Both the position numbers and the translations under genes were made by a program. A stretch of 64,000 nt of DNA from Nitzschia sp. pyKryTriq1 (taxonomy: Eukaryota; Bacillariophyta; Bacillariophyceae; Bacillariales; Bacillariaceae): positions 2,687,751 to 2,751,750 of the forward strand of contig OY101118.1 of NCBI GenBank assembly GCA_956465555.1, in the 5' to 3' direction. Shown piece by piece: positions 9,063 to 20,562 of this stretch. Every line of letters starts with the position of its first letter. Position 1 is the stretch's first letter. The notes below the pieces were generated by a model. That model saw nothing but the letters and a program-made list of their open reading frames with translations. It ran no database searches and was not told the origin of the DNA.

Positions 9063-10626
9063 CTATGCTAGAGCTCCCAACAGCCACAGCAACGTACTGA
9101 TCATCCCAAACATAAACGCCATACCAGAAGTTGCCAGCCCGGCATCAGATCCGCCGCTAGTGGAACTCTGAAGGGCAATCTTCTCGGGTATAGTCTCAAC
9201 ATAAACATTGCAGTTGTCCTGCTCGGGTAAACGCTTGGCGTCCAAGTAGTCATACATCATTTGAATCTGAAGATTCTGGTTGTTCACAATCTCGTACATC
9301 ATGCCTTTCATGGGAAGAGGCTCGAGTGAGTTTTCCAACGAATCCAAAAGATTGGTTATACATGCAGGAGACACCGAATCACTTACTTTCCAAAATGCAG
9401 TCTGGATCTTCATCATCCGAAAGATCGTCACACTTCAGCGTCTTGCCTTTCAGCAACAGTTTCGCCATATTCACAGCATTCTGGTGGTGCGGGATCATTT
9501 GGTGGATGAATAACGCTGCCTCGGACTGCGCTTTGATACCAGTGGTCATTCCACTCATCATATGACAATTCATGGCATCGATGCAGTGAGAGAAGTCGCG
9601 AAGCTCCTGGGGCGCGTCTTCGTCAGTGCAAACAAACTTTGCAGGGCAAAGTGGATTCGGTAGCTCAAAGTCTCCCAGCCCATACGTACCACACTTCTCA
9701 TCAAAAGCCGAAGGAACATCGTACGCATAACCAAGATCGGGCGTATCCAGCTTGTTCAATACTTGTCCATTCTTTGTCAGCTTGATCCGACCACCCATGA
9801 ACTCGTGAATGTGGCAAAAGTAAAAGAGATCAGATTTTACTGTGTCGTCATCGAATCGTAACTTGACAGAAAATATGCCCATTGACGTCCATTCATGCGG
9901 TGATCGGAAGAACAGGGGCTCGTAAACATCTAGTCCGAAATCTTCCTCACCAGTCGTAACATTCTTCACCTCGGGAATGTTGGAATAATGTCCCAAGTAC
10001 TCGTCGTTCAAGAAATACATTGGTGCCGGGCATGACATGTCTTCGATGCAGTCTTGTCGGCCTTTCGAGATACCGGGCTCGACTTCAATCTTCAATTCCT
10101 CGTCTCCATACGGCGAATATGCGAAACCAAGGGCTTTGTTTGTATTCAAATACATGAGTAGAGAGTATTTTTTGCATAGATGACAGCACGGGACAAGAAG
10201 AAAGAGATCAGCAGAGGACAAACGACGAGCAAGTGGTGAAACTTCAACGACTCGATGGGCTTACGGTGATAGTAGTTGGTGCGATCCTTCTGAATGAACG
10301 TGTAGGTTTCTCCAACTTCCATGGCTATGGTTGGATTCAGTTTATCCATGCCGCATTCTTCAATAACATAGTAGCCTGGAAAGAGACATGAGGAATAACG
10401 AATGGGTGTGAGGCATACACCATCCATGATCGTCCCCTCCGACGTGAAATTCCCGAGCTAATAGGCACTGCAGCTTACCCAATTCCCCGGCAAACAAGTT
10501 GATCCGAGCCGTGAAGGTTTTGGTTTCGGATACGCATATCTCGTCATCACCTGCAGCAGCGACGGTGCTTGAAGTAATTCCAGCGATCCAAAGAAGCAAC
10601 TTGAAGCAAATCTGTGATTTCGCCAT
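9063..10626 (-). CDS. Secreted/anchored cupredoxin-like and DUF305 protein
   Basis: Four minus-strand exons with phase-consistent GT-AG introns: 10479-10626, 10265-10375, 9387-10133, 9063-9304, giving 415 residues. The N-terminus (MAKSQICFKLLLWIAGITSS) is a signal peptide. A cupredoxin-like region follows, with YTFIQKDRTNYYHPLGFAY at about 70-90 and CHIHEFMGG at about 193, a Cys/His/Met cluster like a type-1 copper site. A DUF305 domain has its hallmark FIHQMIPHHQNAVNMAKLLL at about 294. Splicing restores the domain's IVNNQNLQIQMMYDYL end. The last ~20 residues (MAFMFGMISTLLWLLGALA) are hydrophobic and end the protein, suggesting a GPI-type or tail anchor. DUF305 proteins are widely linked to metal or oxidative-stress roles, mostly in bacteria. 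A role at the cell surface in copper handling is inference. Confidence 0.85.
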
Positions 10627-11657
10627 TCTGATGCCGCTATTCTTCCTCGTTGATTGATTGATTGATTGATTGATTGATGATTGATGGTCGTTGTTCTTTC
10701 GTTGTAATAATGCGGAGGCGGAGGACGCGAGACGCGAGGAGAGAATGCGTGAAGCGGTGCCAAAAGACCCAAGACGCGTGCCGAAAACACCCAGACAGAG
10801 CGTAAAAATGAGATGATCCGTCCGCGTTCGATGACGAATACCGACCTGCTACATCCAGTACCAGGTGCTGTGTACCGGTACCTGTTATTGTACAGTACCA
10901 GTACTGTCAGATGTACATAGGACCTAAACGTGCAGTACGTACATTCGAGTACGCGCTGTGTACTGGTCTACTGACCTGTAATCATGCATGATGTCTTTGT
11001 GAAGAGTGCCCTTAAGTACATTCATCGATTAAATGAACGGTCATTGGTCATTATTATTATTTCTTTGTGTTTAGAATAAGCATTATTTTCAAATACGTCG
11101 CCGAGGCATAAAAAAGATATTTCTCCCCACCGAATGTATGTGCCGGTATGTCTTCATTACAGTACAGTTTCACCATCAAAGCAAGCAGAAGTCTGACTTT
11201 CTTCTCCGCCTTATTTATTAATTGAAATTATTTATTAGCATCACAAAAATAATCGTGCGTGCATAATTCTCCCTGGATAGAAAGATTTATCGCATTTTCC
11301 TGGTACGACACAACAAAACGGGAAGTAACCAAGGGACAGTGAACCTCAGATATGCCAGAAACCCCGCTATTAGGTGTCGAAGAAATAACAGGAGCTCTTG
11401 CACTGTAAAGGACCGAAGTGCTAAAGTACTTCAAGCAAGGCCAGCAAGATGGTACTTCTACTAGTAGGTCCTAAAAAAAACTTCTCGAAGCGAAGAAGAA
11501 CCATAATCACTCGTCACAAAACAGTGCCACTGCCGCGGCATCAGTTGCAAGTTGGACAGACAGTACCGGTACGATACCATATCATAATAATTCTTCTCAC
11601 CTGTCACCTGCTGCAAAACAATCGCTATCAACCTTTTGAGGAAACAACATTGCGAGA
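10627..11657. other. Intergenic region with tetranucleotide repeat and GTACC island
   Basis: A (TGAT)n tract spans 10651-10680, just upstream of the DUF305 gene start. A GTACC island lies at about 10856-10912. The rest, to the cyclase start at 11658, shows no gene that I can support. Confidence 0.55.
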
Positions 11658-14600
11658 ATGTCATCGAGAAAGTACGAAAGCTCTCAATCTGAATTCGATG
11701 ACCTCAGCACTCAGGGAGAAAATGAGGCCAAGAAGGACCAAGAAAGCCGACACCATGTCGCTCGACTGGCCATGAAGGAAACACAAAATGTTCGAATGTG
11801 GCGAAGGAACGTTTTTCTCATGCTACTTGCAACTGCTACGCTTGTAACAACATTGACCTTCCTGTTTCTCCGAGACGAAGATTCAGAGGACTTTTCTACA
11901 TCGGTAAGTCAAAGTGGCCGCCAAAACAACTTCCGGGCAAGTCAAGATGAAAACTGTCAACTAACTAACATTTTGGAATGATAGTTCGATAAATTTGCGT
12001 CCACCATTCGTGATGCTACAGAATTCAATTTGCTTGGCGTCGTGGAGAGCACAGACGGGCTGAGCGAGGTCCTGACATCAGAAGCTATTAAAACGAATTC
12101 AGAATGGCCCTTCGTGACGCTGAGTAGCTTCGAAGTCTTCGTGCGACACACTCGTGCACAAGCCTCGTCAGAACTGATTGTGGTAGCTCCAATTGTGACG
12201 GCGGAGAATCTAGAGGAGTGGGCAAATTACTCGACACTTAATCAAGCTTGGATCGACGAGTCTTTCGACGCGCATCGGGATGAAATGAGGGACGACTTGA
12301 GTCCGATTCCATCGAAAGTGTATCGCTTTGGTCGTTACAAGGGTCGCACGGTGTTGAAACCAGAAGACGGTGCGGGAGGCTATCCTACGGCGCCATTCTG
12401 GCAGATGTCACCTCCACCGTTCGATACGTCGATTGTTAATTTCAACTCACTATCCACGGAAGTGTATCAAGACATGTACGACGCTGTGCTTCGTAGGCAT
12501 CGTTGGACGATGGGAATGGCTGGTCCGAATACTTTGATTGATTATACCATCGCGCAGGAGCACCATGACGCTTTGCATAGTGAATCGAGCCAGTTGGTTC
12601 AGGAGGAACAGGAGCGGTCCTCAGGCGGCTCGAACTCTACGGAGAACGTGTCAGGCTTTGCAAATGAACACCCCCATACCGCAATGATGTATCCGGTATA
12701 TCGTGAGCTGAATAATCGCGATTCGGATATTGTGGCGATGGTGGTTAATATCTTACCATGGGACAACTACCTGAAGAATGCTCTTCCTCCAGGTGTCAAC
12801 GGGGTATATTGCGTGCTTCGCAACTCCATGGGACAAGCATTCACTTACATCATCAACGGGAATGAGGCTTCCTATCTAGGCGAAGGTGACATGCATGATC
12901 GAAAGTACGACGACATGGAGGTGATCATCGATTTCAATGACTTCTTTGAGATCAACGATGGGGCTGGTGTTGTAGTCAACGACGACTCGGGATCAGCTGG
13001 GGACTATCGATACTGGTTCGCTGTTTACCCATCTGAAGAAATGGAGAGCGTGTACCAATCCAACACTCCCATGACGTTTGCTCTAGTGACATGTTCGGCG
13101 TTTGTGGTGATGACGTTGACCTTCATACTTTATGATTGGTTTGTGATCCGAAAGAACAACAAGATTCTGGAGGCCGCCACGCGTTCCGATGCCATCTTAT
13201 CAGTAAGTGCTGGCGCAGTATTCAACCTTTCTTGCTCTTCATCTTCGTTCGAAACTTCTCCTGAGCTAACTTTTCATTTGTTCCCCCTATTTGCTGGCGC
13301 TGCCACCCACTCCTCTAGTCGCTTTTTCCGCAAGAAATCAAGAATCGGCTTTTGGAAGAAAAGATGGAAGCCGAAAAAGCCAACAAGGCGAACGGATTTA
13401 CTTTTGCTACCGGCGAAGACAATCTCAAGAAGTTTCTCAACGGAGGTGACGACGATGTCGACGATGACATGTTCCAAACCCGACCAATCGCTGAGCTTTT
13501 TCCGGATACCACAGTATTGTTCGCCGACCTGGTGGGTTTCACTGCTTGGTCGAGTACACGAGAGCCTGCGTCCGTGTTTGTGCTTTTGGAGACTCTTTTC
13601 CGCGCCTTCGATAAGATCGCCCGTCGACGAATGGTGTATAAGGTGAGCTTTGTTTAGTCCATTGAGTATTGATACGCCACTGGCTGAGATGTTTCTGACC
13701 CCGCCGCACTACCGTGATTCCCCTGGTGTCATATGCTCCCCCCCCCCCCCTATCACTCCCAGGTTGAGACTATTGGAGACTGCTATTTGGCAATCACTGG
13801 CCTACCCGAACCCCGACCAGACCATGCCGTTGTCATGGTACGCTTTGCGAAGGAGATCTCGAATAAAATGCTAGAGTTGACCGGTAAACTGGAGGAAGCT
13901 TTGGGACCAGATACAGCCACCCTTCAAATCCGAATTGGTAAGTTTTGCCACTATACGGATACCCTGCCGCGTATTAGTGATTTGATCGACGGAGCTTTTT
14001 ATCTTACTTCACGCACGATGTTCTGTCTTTGATCGGACATATATTCAGGCCTTCATAGTGGCCCTGTGACTGCGGGTGTGCTGCGAGGGGAGCGTTCCCG
14101 CTTTCAGCTGTTTGGGGACACCGTCAACACAGCCTCTAGGATGGAATCTACTGGCGAGGCAGGTCGGATTCACATGTCGCAAGAAACAGCTGATTTGTTG
14201 GTAGAAGCAAACAAAGGGCAATGGGTTGAGAAACGCACTGATGTAGTAATTGCAAAAGGAAAGGGGGAGCTCCAGACATACTGGCTTACAATGGCACAAA
14301 GTGGCGGGTACGCTGGATCAGTCGGCAGTTTGGGTGAATCAAGCACGTCTATTGCGATGGCACCCCAGATTTCTGAAGCTCAAATGAACGAGAAAATGCA
14401 GCGGCTGATTCAATGGAACGTCAAGCGGTTTGCAGCTCTCCTGAAAGAGGTTGCAGCAAGAAGGGGAGGGCGGAATAGAGTCGATGTGGAAGACGAAAGC
14501 TCCATCTCTACTGCTGCGACCTCCACGAGTTTTGGACTTCCTTTTGAAGAGGTCAAGGAAGTAATTGACCTCTCCTCCACTAGTGCACCCTCGCAAGGTA

Positions 14601-15786
14601 CCGTGCTGAATATCCAGGATGTAGACCTCGACCCTGAAGTATCGGCCCAGCTGGAGGAGTACATTTCACTCATTGCCAGTATGTATATGAGAAATTCTTT
14701 CCACAAGTAAGTACTTTACTTTTTGGGGTTGCGAAACAGACGACTGCGGACTTTGCCCACAATATAAGAATCCATTCTTACACTAACTCTGCGTCTCTGT
14801 TTCTATTGCTTCCAGTTTTGAGCACGCCTCTCACGTCATCCAGAGCGTACTAAAGTTGATGTCCCGATTTCAGTCGCCACGAAATGATGATGGCACCTCG
14901 GACAAAGAAACTATTGACGTTTACAGTTTTTCGGCCGACCCACTGACTCAATTTGCCTGCGCCTTTTCGGCTCTTATCCGTAAGTGATTTACCGGTACTT
15001 CGTACAAAGCTCGTTCGTCTTTGACAATCGTGTGGTTGTACCTTGAGCCATGATGAATTCCTTTCTTATCACCTCATTTGTTGCTTTGGTTTAAAACTAG
15101 ACGACGTCAACCATCCTGGTGTTCCAAACGCCCGCTTGATGATGGAGGATCCCGAGGTCCGGGATCATTACAAGGGACGTAGTGTGGCAGAACAGCGATC
15201 CTTTGACATTGCATGGGAGCTTCTCCAGGAAGACAAGTTTGTACAGCTTCGGATGGCGATCTACATTAATCGTGCGGAAGAAGTGAAGTTCAGGCAACTT
15301 GTTGTGAATAGTGTGATGAGCACGGACATTTTTGACAAAGATCTGAAGCAGCTGCGTAACGATCGATGGGATCGAGCGTTTGGGAAGAACACGGAGACCG
15401 ATGTGACGCGTGCCATTGACCGCAAAGCTACCATCGTAATTGAGCATTTGATCCAGGCATCGGATGTCGCTCACACGATGCAACATTGGACGGTGTACTG
15501 TAGATGGAACGAGCGGCTGTACGTGGAGATGTACCAAGCCTATTTAGATGGAAGAAGCGACAAAGACCCCACCGATTCGTGGTACGATGGTGAGATTTGG
15601 TTCTTTGACAATTATGTCATCCCCTTGGCGAAGCGACTTAAAGAGTGTGGTGTGTACTTGGGTGTGTCCGGAGACGAATATTTGGACTTTGCGACGAAGA
15701 ATCGCAAGGAATGGGAAAAGAAGGGGCGCACGATCGTTGCCGACATGAAAGATCGGGCGCCCACGACGGAATCTGCTGAGCGCTGA
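11658..15786 (+). CDS. Receptor-type class III nucleotidyl cyclase fused to HD phosphodiesterase
   Basis: Seven exons (11658-11903, 11985-13202, 13319-13642, 13763-13937, 14049-14706, 14816-14979, 15101-15786) give 1156 residues. Two membrane segments (about 51-71 and 444-468) flank an extracellular domain of ~370 residues, as in a sensor. A short linker (AILSSLFPQEIKNRLLEEK) leads to the class III cyclase domain (about 545-725). It has FADLVGFTAWS with metal-binding Asp, KVETIGDCYLAITGLP, and FQLFGDTVNTASRMES with the catalytic Asn/Arg pair. A C-terminal class I PDE domain (about 850-1130) carries FHNFEHASHV and HDVNHPGVPN, the metal-binding HN..H and HD motifs. The protein should make and break a cyclic nucleotide at one membrane site. 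Purine-specificity positions read Glu (V-E-T) and Gln (F-Q-L): partly guanylate-like, not classical for either substrate. Spliced junctions all restore family motifs. Confidence 0.93.
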
Positions 15787-15851
15787 AATTGTCAATGTGC
15801 TGCGAAAGCAAAAGCAACAGAACGGGGTATATTTTTAAAGAGTTAGTGATT

Positions 15852-17102
15852 TCATTTTGGTTCATGCGGTATGCTTTGATAGTATTTTTCATTTCGAGAA
15901 GCGTTGGGGGTGAACCAGCCGAGCATGAGTCGGTTCAGATCCGGTCGGTAGTGGCGACCATCCGACGGGAAAAGCTGATCGGCCGACAAGTACGAAGCTT
16001 CGTAAATATCCAAGAGTGGGATTCCAAGCTCTTTCATCAGTTGTCGTTGTTTGAGGTACAGAGATTTTGATCGAGACGAGCTCATATATCTGACCCGATC
16101 TCTACCAAAAAGAGTTGCCGTAGCCTCACCATCCTCTATCAGGCGCTGCAAATCCACCCAGTGAATGTGGACTGCCATTGGCGATTTCCAGGCCAAAGTA
16201 ACATGAAAGCGATGCCGAATTTCTATCAGGTACTCCCGACATGCTGTAATATGATCCTCGTACTCCATCCCTTGTAAACGATCACTGGCGTCCAAGATAT
16301 CCCATAGACAGCTTCCAAGAACGAGACACACGGATCTCCCTTCCTCGGCATAACGACGCATGCTGCCACCAAAATCTTGCTCCAGGAGATCCAACATGTT
16401 TTGTATCGTCGTGGAGTTTAGTCCGTGGCGTACTTTTTCACCAACCCAAATATTTGGGTGGAAATAGTACTTTCCTTTCTTGTTGGGACGTTGCCTAACG
16501 AACTGATCCATTGTACTATCGCCAAAGGCGAGAATTCGATCAAAAGACCCCAAATCGACCGTACAAGACGGGGGAGAAAAGGGACGGATCGGCGGTCGCT
16601 GTGAGAGGCCTCGGGTAAAACAACGATGTATACACCCTCCACCAGGCCAATCCTTTTTCGTTGGAGGGGGCAACCACCCCAGCCCATTTGTGTATTCAAA
16701 GTATACCGTCAAGACACGTTGTATTGTCGACTGAGATGATTCAGATTTGGATTCTTCCACAGCTGATGGGTGCATCGGCGTGGTGACAAAATCGAGACCA
16801 TATGACCCATCCTCGTGATCCTCCAGAAGTGCCACGGCTTGACAAATCAGCACTTTCCCCGCTTCAACATCATCGCCACCACCGCGAAACTCCTCGTAAC
16901 GAATATAGAACTCGTCCCCACCCCGTGATTTGAGGTTTCCGTTCTGATCCCGACTACGCAAAGTCCACTTCTTTAATGATGATTCTTCGTCCTCGCCAGT
17001 GAGTAATTCAACTTGGCAGGTAGCATTTTCACCACAAAAATTCTCGGTAGAGGCTTCGATGTTGGTTTGAATCTCGGGTTCTGGAACCTCCGGAATCATC
17101 AT
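15852..17102 (-). CDS. PC-esterase/SGNH-like protein
   Basis: A single-exon protein of 416 residues, convergent with the cyclase gene (65 bp between stops). It has two signature motifs of the PC-esterase (trichome-birefringence-like/NXPE) branch of SGNH hydrolases: a GDS block, ILAFGDSTMDQFV (about 187-200), and a C-terminal DxxH block, LFPSDGRHYRPDLNRLML (about 375-392). Between them lie LVLGSCLWDILDASDR and a VHIHWVDLQRLI segment typical of the fold. The N-terminal ~150 residues are acidic and could be a beta-sandwich domain. An in-frame TGA lies 12 codons upstream of ATG 17100-17102, supporting the start unless an upstream exon exists; no signal peptide is seen. Family members acetylate or deacetylate polysaccharides. 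A cell-wall or mucilage role here is inference. Confidence 0.75.
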   Translation of the reverse strand: MMIPEVPEPEIQTNIEASTENFCGENATCQVELLTGEDEESSLKKWTLRSRDQNGNLKSRGGDEFYIRYEEFRGGGDDVEAGKVLICQAVALLEDHEDGSYGLDFVTTPMHPSAVEESKSESSQSTIQRVLTVYFEYTNGLGWLPPPTKKDWPGGGCIHRCFTRGLSQRPPIRPFSPPSCTVDLGSFDRILAFGDSTMDQFVRQRPNKKGKYYFHPNIWVGEKVRHGLNSTTIQNMLDLLEQDFGGSMRRYAEEGRSVCLVLGSCLWDILDASDRLQGMEYEDHITACREYLIEIRHRFHVTLAWKSPMAVHIHWVDLQRLIEDGEATATLFGRDRVRYMSSSRSKSLYLKQRQLMKELGIPLLDIYEASYLSADQLFPSDGRHYRPDLNRLMLGWFTPNASRNEKYYQSIPHEPK

Positions 17103-18478
17103 GGCAGCAGCAGCGGCAACCTCCCTTTTTGCTTGTCAAGCAGGACTATGAATATTCGTAGTCTAGAGAGTAGAGGGTAGGCATTCCCATCGATTCTTCT
17201 TCTTCAAATAATAATCATTCGATCGTCCGCCACATAGTCAAGCGAAGCGTGGGACCAGGTAACAGCAGTCTCAGACAACAAACCGTACCGGTACCGTATA
17301 CGAATATCCACATGAGTGAAATGAAAGGCTGTATGAACCTGTTGGCTGTTGGTGTTATGGTGCTTTACTGGTTTTGCTTTCTGGCTTGTGGCTCTCTCTC
17401 ACCCGCGCGCGGGCGGGGATCTACTCTCACCAACCGCGCTATGGCACTCGCGCCAGAGAAAATTGGGTATGGTTCTCTGACTCGCGCTCACCCCCTTTTT
17501 TTTTGGCTCGACAGCCAGACAGACGGAGACAGAAGGAGTTTCGTCTGGAAGGCGCCCGCCTGAACAGACAGAGCAACGGTGACGTAGAGACTATTTCTGA
17601 TTGGACGAGAAGAAGAGGAAGGAAGTTTGAGTGTGATTGAAGGACCTGCCGACTGAAGAGTGAAGGACGATGAGAACCGAACAAGATCGAGAAGCGATCG
17701 AAATCGGTCGCTCAGTCCTGGCTCACAATTCTGCAATTGATCGCATCATCAACACGCCTCTCAATCGACAGATTAGAAGTAGAGTAAAGCTTTACTTCGT
17801 TTCAACTCTCAAGTTTCAAACATCATCAACTGTAAGTAAAACTCGCAAATTCATATCGTATCGAAAAAGATTCGATCAATTCCAACAACTGCGGTAGAGT
17901 AAAGCTTTCCCGGCCCACCCACCCTGGGCAAGGCGAGCACTCCCCGCGCACCATCGGATTCGAGCGAATCGAACGAATCCGATCGGTCGCACGGGGTTCT
18001 AGCGCTCTGTTATATGCCAAGTACGTGTACCTATGGACTTTGTACTTGAACGACTACTCAGAGAGTGAGAGGCTTCCACGTGTAGATGCGGAGAACAAGG
18101 CGTGAGAGAGGTTGAGTCTGGTAAGAATCCACGATATTCAAGAAAGACTCCCGTCACAACATGTGACATCATGATGACCAATATGACTGCTACTGCCAGC
18201 TACTGTGGACTCACTCACACAACATACTCACACGCCTCTACTACTACCATTCCAGGTCGTACTACTACAGTTCATAGTCCACCTCTCTACTAGTAGAGAG
18301 GAAGTCTCTCCAAGAGTAGATTGTAGACTGCAATCACGTCTTTGGAGAGTGAACAGCTTGTTTCGACTGTGAACTAGTAGGACTGTCTGCGCCGAATGGA
18401 ATGGGTCTATCTCTCTAGAGTGTGTTCTTTATCGTTTGCGTTATTCTAAAAGTAGTAAGAAATCCGAACTGCCGAACG
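17103..18478. other. Spacer holding dispersed repeat copy A
   Basis: No supported gene. Contents are a GTACC stretch near 17285, the dispersed repeat at 17508-18160, and CTAGTAG-rich sequence. The latter includes a perfect 20-bp palindrome centred on ACTAGT at 18282-18301. Confidence 0.55.
17508..18160. repeat. Diverged dispersed repeat, copy A
   Basis: Collinear with 26354-26895 in the same orientation through many shared blocks: ctcgacagcc/agacgga-acagaaggag, gctcacaattctgcaa, gtagagtaaa-gctttccc, cgagcac-tccccg, and gcggagaacaaggcg followed by gagagaggt-gagtctg. There are indels and roughly one substitution per five to ten bases within the blocks. No frame is conserved, so it is a non-coding repeat family or a related pair of transcribed non-coding sequences. 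Confidence 0.75.
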
Positions 18479-19063
18479 CTATCGTGTTTCACGCTTGGAA
18501 ACGATAGCGCCAAGATCTCGATCGGAGGGTACCTGCTGCTCCCAAAGAATGCTCGACCGACCATTACCATACTTGTTCTTCTCTGAAACGGAAATTGGTG
18601 GTGGCATTGTGCACGAAAGACCCTCGATTAAAGTACAGAGCAATGCAGGATCATCGTTGGTAGTAGGCTGAGATTCCATTCTAGTAGTAGCATCTGACGT
18701 CGTATCGGCCTCTTCATCTTGGCTCCAGGCAAGACTCCGCAGCAAGGCATACCGTGATCCTCGGCGCTGTTGGTCTTCTTCTCGGACCTTCTTGATGTGG
18801 TCGTCTCGAGTTTCACAAACAAGTAGATTGTAGGTGTCGCCGTCCTCGTCGTCACTGTCGTAGTACATCGACGGCATGTACAACGAGCTACCTGAATCCA
18901 TCCTTGACATTTCTGTGATGCTGTTTATTGAGCTTTCGAGGCTATCCATTCTGATTGGTGGTAGGTCCATACCGGTATGAAATCGACTGTCGATTTTTCC
19001 CCGCTTGGCCTTGGCTGTGATTTTGAATAATGTGAGACCGGATCTATTCTCTTCGGAATGCAT
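18479..19063 (-). CDS. AWS-motif acidic protein, member A
   Basis: A 194-residue protein starting at the ATG at 19061-19063. No known domain. It is mostly disordered and acidic (YYDSDDEDGDTYNLLVCE), with a central LLRSLAWSQDEEADTTSD and a C-terminal SILWEQQVPSDRDLGAIV. Both motifs recur in order in the neighbouring genes at 20011-20562 and 21628-22428, which marks them as a divergent gene family. The Trp-Ser-acidic motif followed by a Trp-acidic helix near the C-terminus looks like paired short linear binding motifs. Function unknown. Confidence 0.6.
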   Translation of the reverse strand: MHSEENRSGLTLFKITAKAKRGKIDSRFHTGMDLPPIRMDSLESSINSITEMSRMDSGSSLYMPSMYYDSDDEDGDTYNLLVCETRDDHIKKVREEDQQRRGSRYALLRSLAWSQDEEADTTSDATTRMESQPTTNDDPALLCTLIEGLSCTMPPPISVSEKNKYGNGRSSILWEQQVPSDRDLGAIVSKRETR

Positions 19064-20010
19064 CCTCAATCAGCCTGCCGTTCGTCTCGGATTGTGACAG
19101 ATTTTTGGGTGGCGGTTCAACGGTTTGAAGGGACATATTTTAACATGTGCATCGCATCTCACATACACTGCGGTGCGTGCCGATGTTCTTATTGGTTCAC
19201 AAAATTTTGGCCTCGCGCACATCGGTTTGACACTGGCGGCAATTTTTCTTCTTGCGAGGTGCACGCACCGACCGCCCGTGTGGTCGGTGCACGAGGCCGC
19301 TCAAGAAGTCATTATTTTTTATTTTTAGTTTCACGTCAGAAAGGTATCTTTTGGTCGTGCCCAATTTCATGTCGCGGCGCCATGCCATGATGATGAACAC
19401 CCGCAATGACTCCCATTCTGCTAGCTAGAGTGATAGAGAGCTTCCCTGCCGGTAGCAGCTCTTTTTAGAGAGGAGGATCATAGAGTGTCGGCACCGAATA
19501 TAAGTAGTAAACTATCGCAAGAAACTTTCTTCGACGGGGTCAAGGGAGGGAAAGTTGAGTATAGTAGCACATAAGCTTGGCACTGGACGAGGTAGACGGG
19601 CACTTTTGAAATGTTGACGCATTAGCCTAAATGACGTCTAATAACGAATGGTGAAGTGAGTGTTGCACTCATACAGTACTGATAATTGTAACCTCAACCC
19701 GGCACTCCTTCTTAAACTCGCAGCACACTCTGGCTCGAGAGATAATAGCCAGGCACACGCGGCACTCAAAGGCTGATCTAGAAATACCGTACTAACAAGA
19801 TCCTCAGTCATGACGAGACAGCGTACATACGTAGGAGGGACATCATACAAAGTAGAATGAAAATTATGCGTTTTGGCACCTAGTACTATGTGCCAATTGT
19901 GAAAAGTCGTATACAAAGTTTCTTGATCGGGCTGTTCCATGCTTGTTGCTGTCATCTTCAGTTCGACGAGAAGATATTATGGGAAGAATTTTGCCAACTT
20001 TAAAGCCAGT
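19064..20010. other. Spacer between AWS-family members A and B
   Basis: No strong gene. A 105-codon minus-strand frame at 19638-19955 is listed separately with low confidence. Short stretches such as gagcacgcaccg-type GC-rich words near 19255-19300 have no recognised function. Confidence 0.4.
19638..19955 (-). CDS. Possible small hypothetical protein
   Basis: A 105-residue frame starting with ATG at 19953-19955 (MTATSMEQPDQETLYTTFHN...). Composition is protein-like but no motif, signal or family is recognised, and the start context is ordinary. It could be a remnant or chance frame between two real genes. Confidence 0.22.
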   Translation of the reverse strand: MTATSMEQPDQETLYTTFHNWHIVLGAKTHNFHSTLYDVPPTYVRCLVMTEDLVSTVFLDQPLSAACAWLLSLEPECAASLRRSAGLRLQLSVLYECNTHFTIRY

Positions 20011-20562
20011 CTAGTCCATTGACACGACCAATCGTCCATCAAGCTCGACATCACTCACTATCTCGTCCCAGTGTACACGATTGGTAGGTCTATCCCCTTT
20101 TTCATCATTGATTGAATATACAGACGACTCTTCTATACCCGAGCCATCTGAATCCATACTCCAGGCCGTGCATCGACAGAGCTTATAGAATTCAGCATAC
20201 TTGCTTTTCTCCCCGTTTCGGTTGCGTGTCAACCGAAAAACGTCCTTCGAAGAAATTTCAGCGCTGCTCCTGACTGCCTCGTCGTCGTCGCTTTCATCGT
20301 CGAGTGCCATTGGACGCAGGGGGCGCACGATGTCACTCTTGTCAGACTTCTCAGCTCGTCGATTATCGCCCAAATCCCTCGCCCGAATAGCCATTATGTC
20401 CTCTCTTGAGTCGTAATCCGAGCTCACGCCGGTGTTCGAGAAAGCTTCGGTGCTAAAGATAGCATCCGTGTATTGTTTGCAGGTCAAGGCATCCAAGTAG
20501 GAATCACACGCGTTCAAAAGGATGTCACTGAAGATATTCTTGTTATTCTGAGATCCAGCCAT
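20011..20562 (-). CDS. AWS-motif acidic protein, member B
   Basis: A 183-residue protein if translation starts at ATG 20560-20562 (MAGSQNNKNIFSDILLNACD). The frame continues upstream without an ATG. The N-terminal part has Cys-containing helices (DSYLDALTCKQYTD). The middle is acidic (LDDESDDDEAV). Then comes FYKLCRCTAWSMDSDGSG and, near the C-terminus, RVHWDEIVSDVELDG. These match the AWS and W-acidic motifs of the flanking genes in both order and spacing. Function unknown. Evidence for coding is the motif conservation across otherwise very divergent paralogues. Confidence 0.6.
   Translation of the reverse strand: MAGSQNNKNIFSDILLNACDSYLDALTCKQYTDAIFSTEAFSNTGVSSDYDSREDIMAIRARDLGDNRRAEKSDKSDIVRPLRPMALDDESDDDEAVRSSAEISSKDVFRLTRNRNGEKSKYAEFYKLCRCTAWSMDSDGSGIEESSVYSINDEKGDRPTNRVHWDEIVSDVELDGRLVVSMD

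Noticed and set aside
15097-15537. 146-codon frame antisense to the phosphodiesterase domain
   Set aside because: Opposite strand of a motif-rich exon; no domain in the antisense product.
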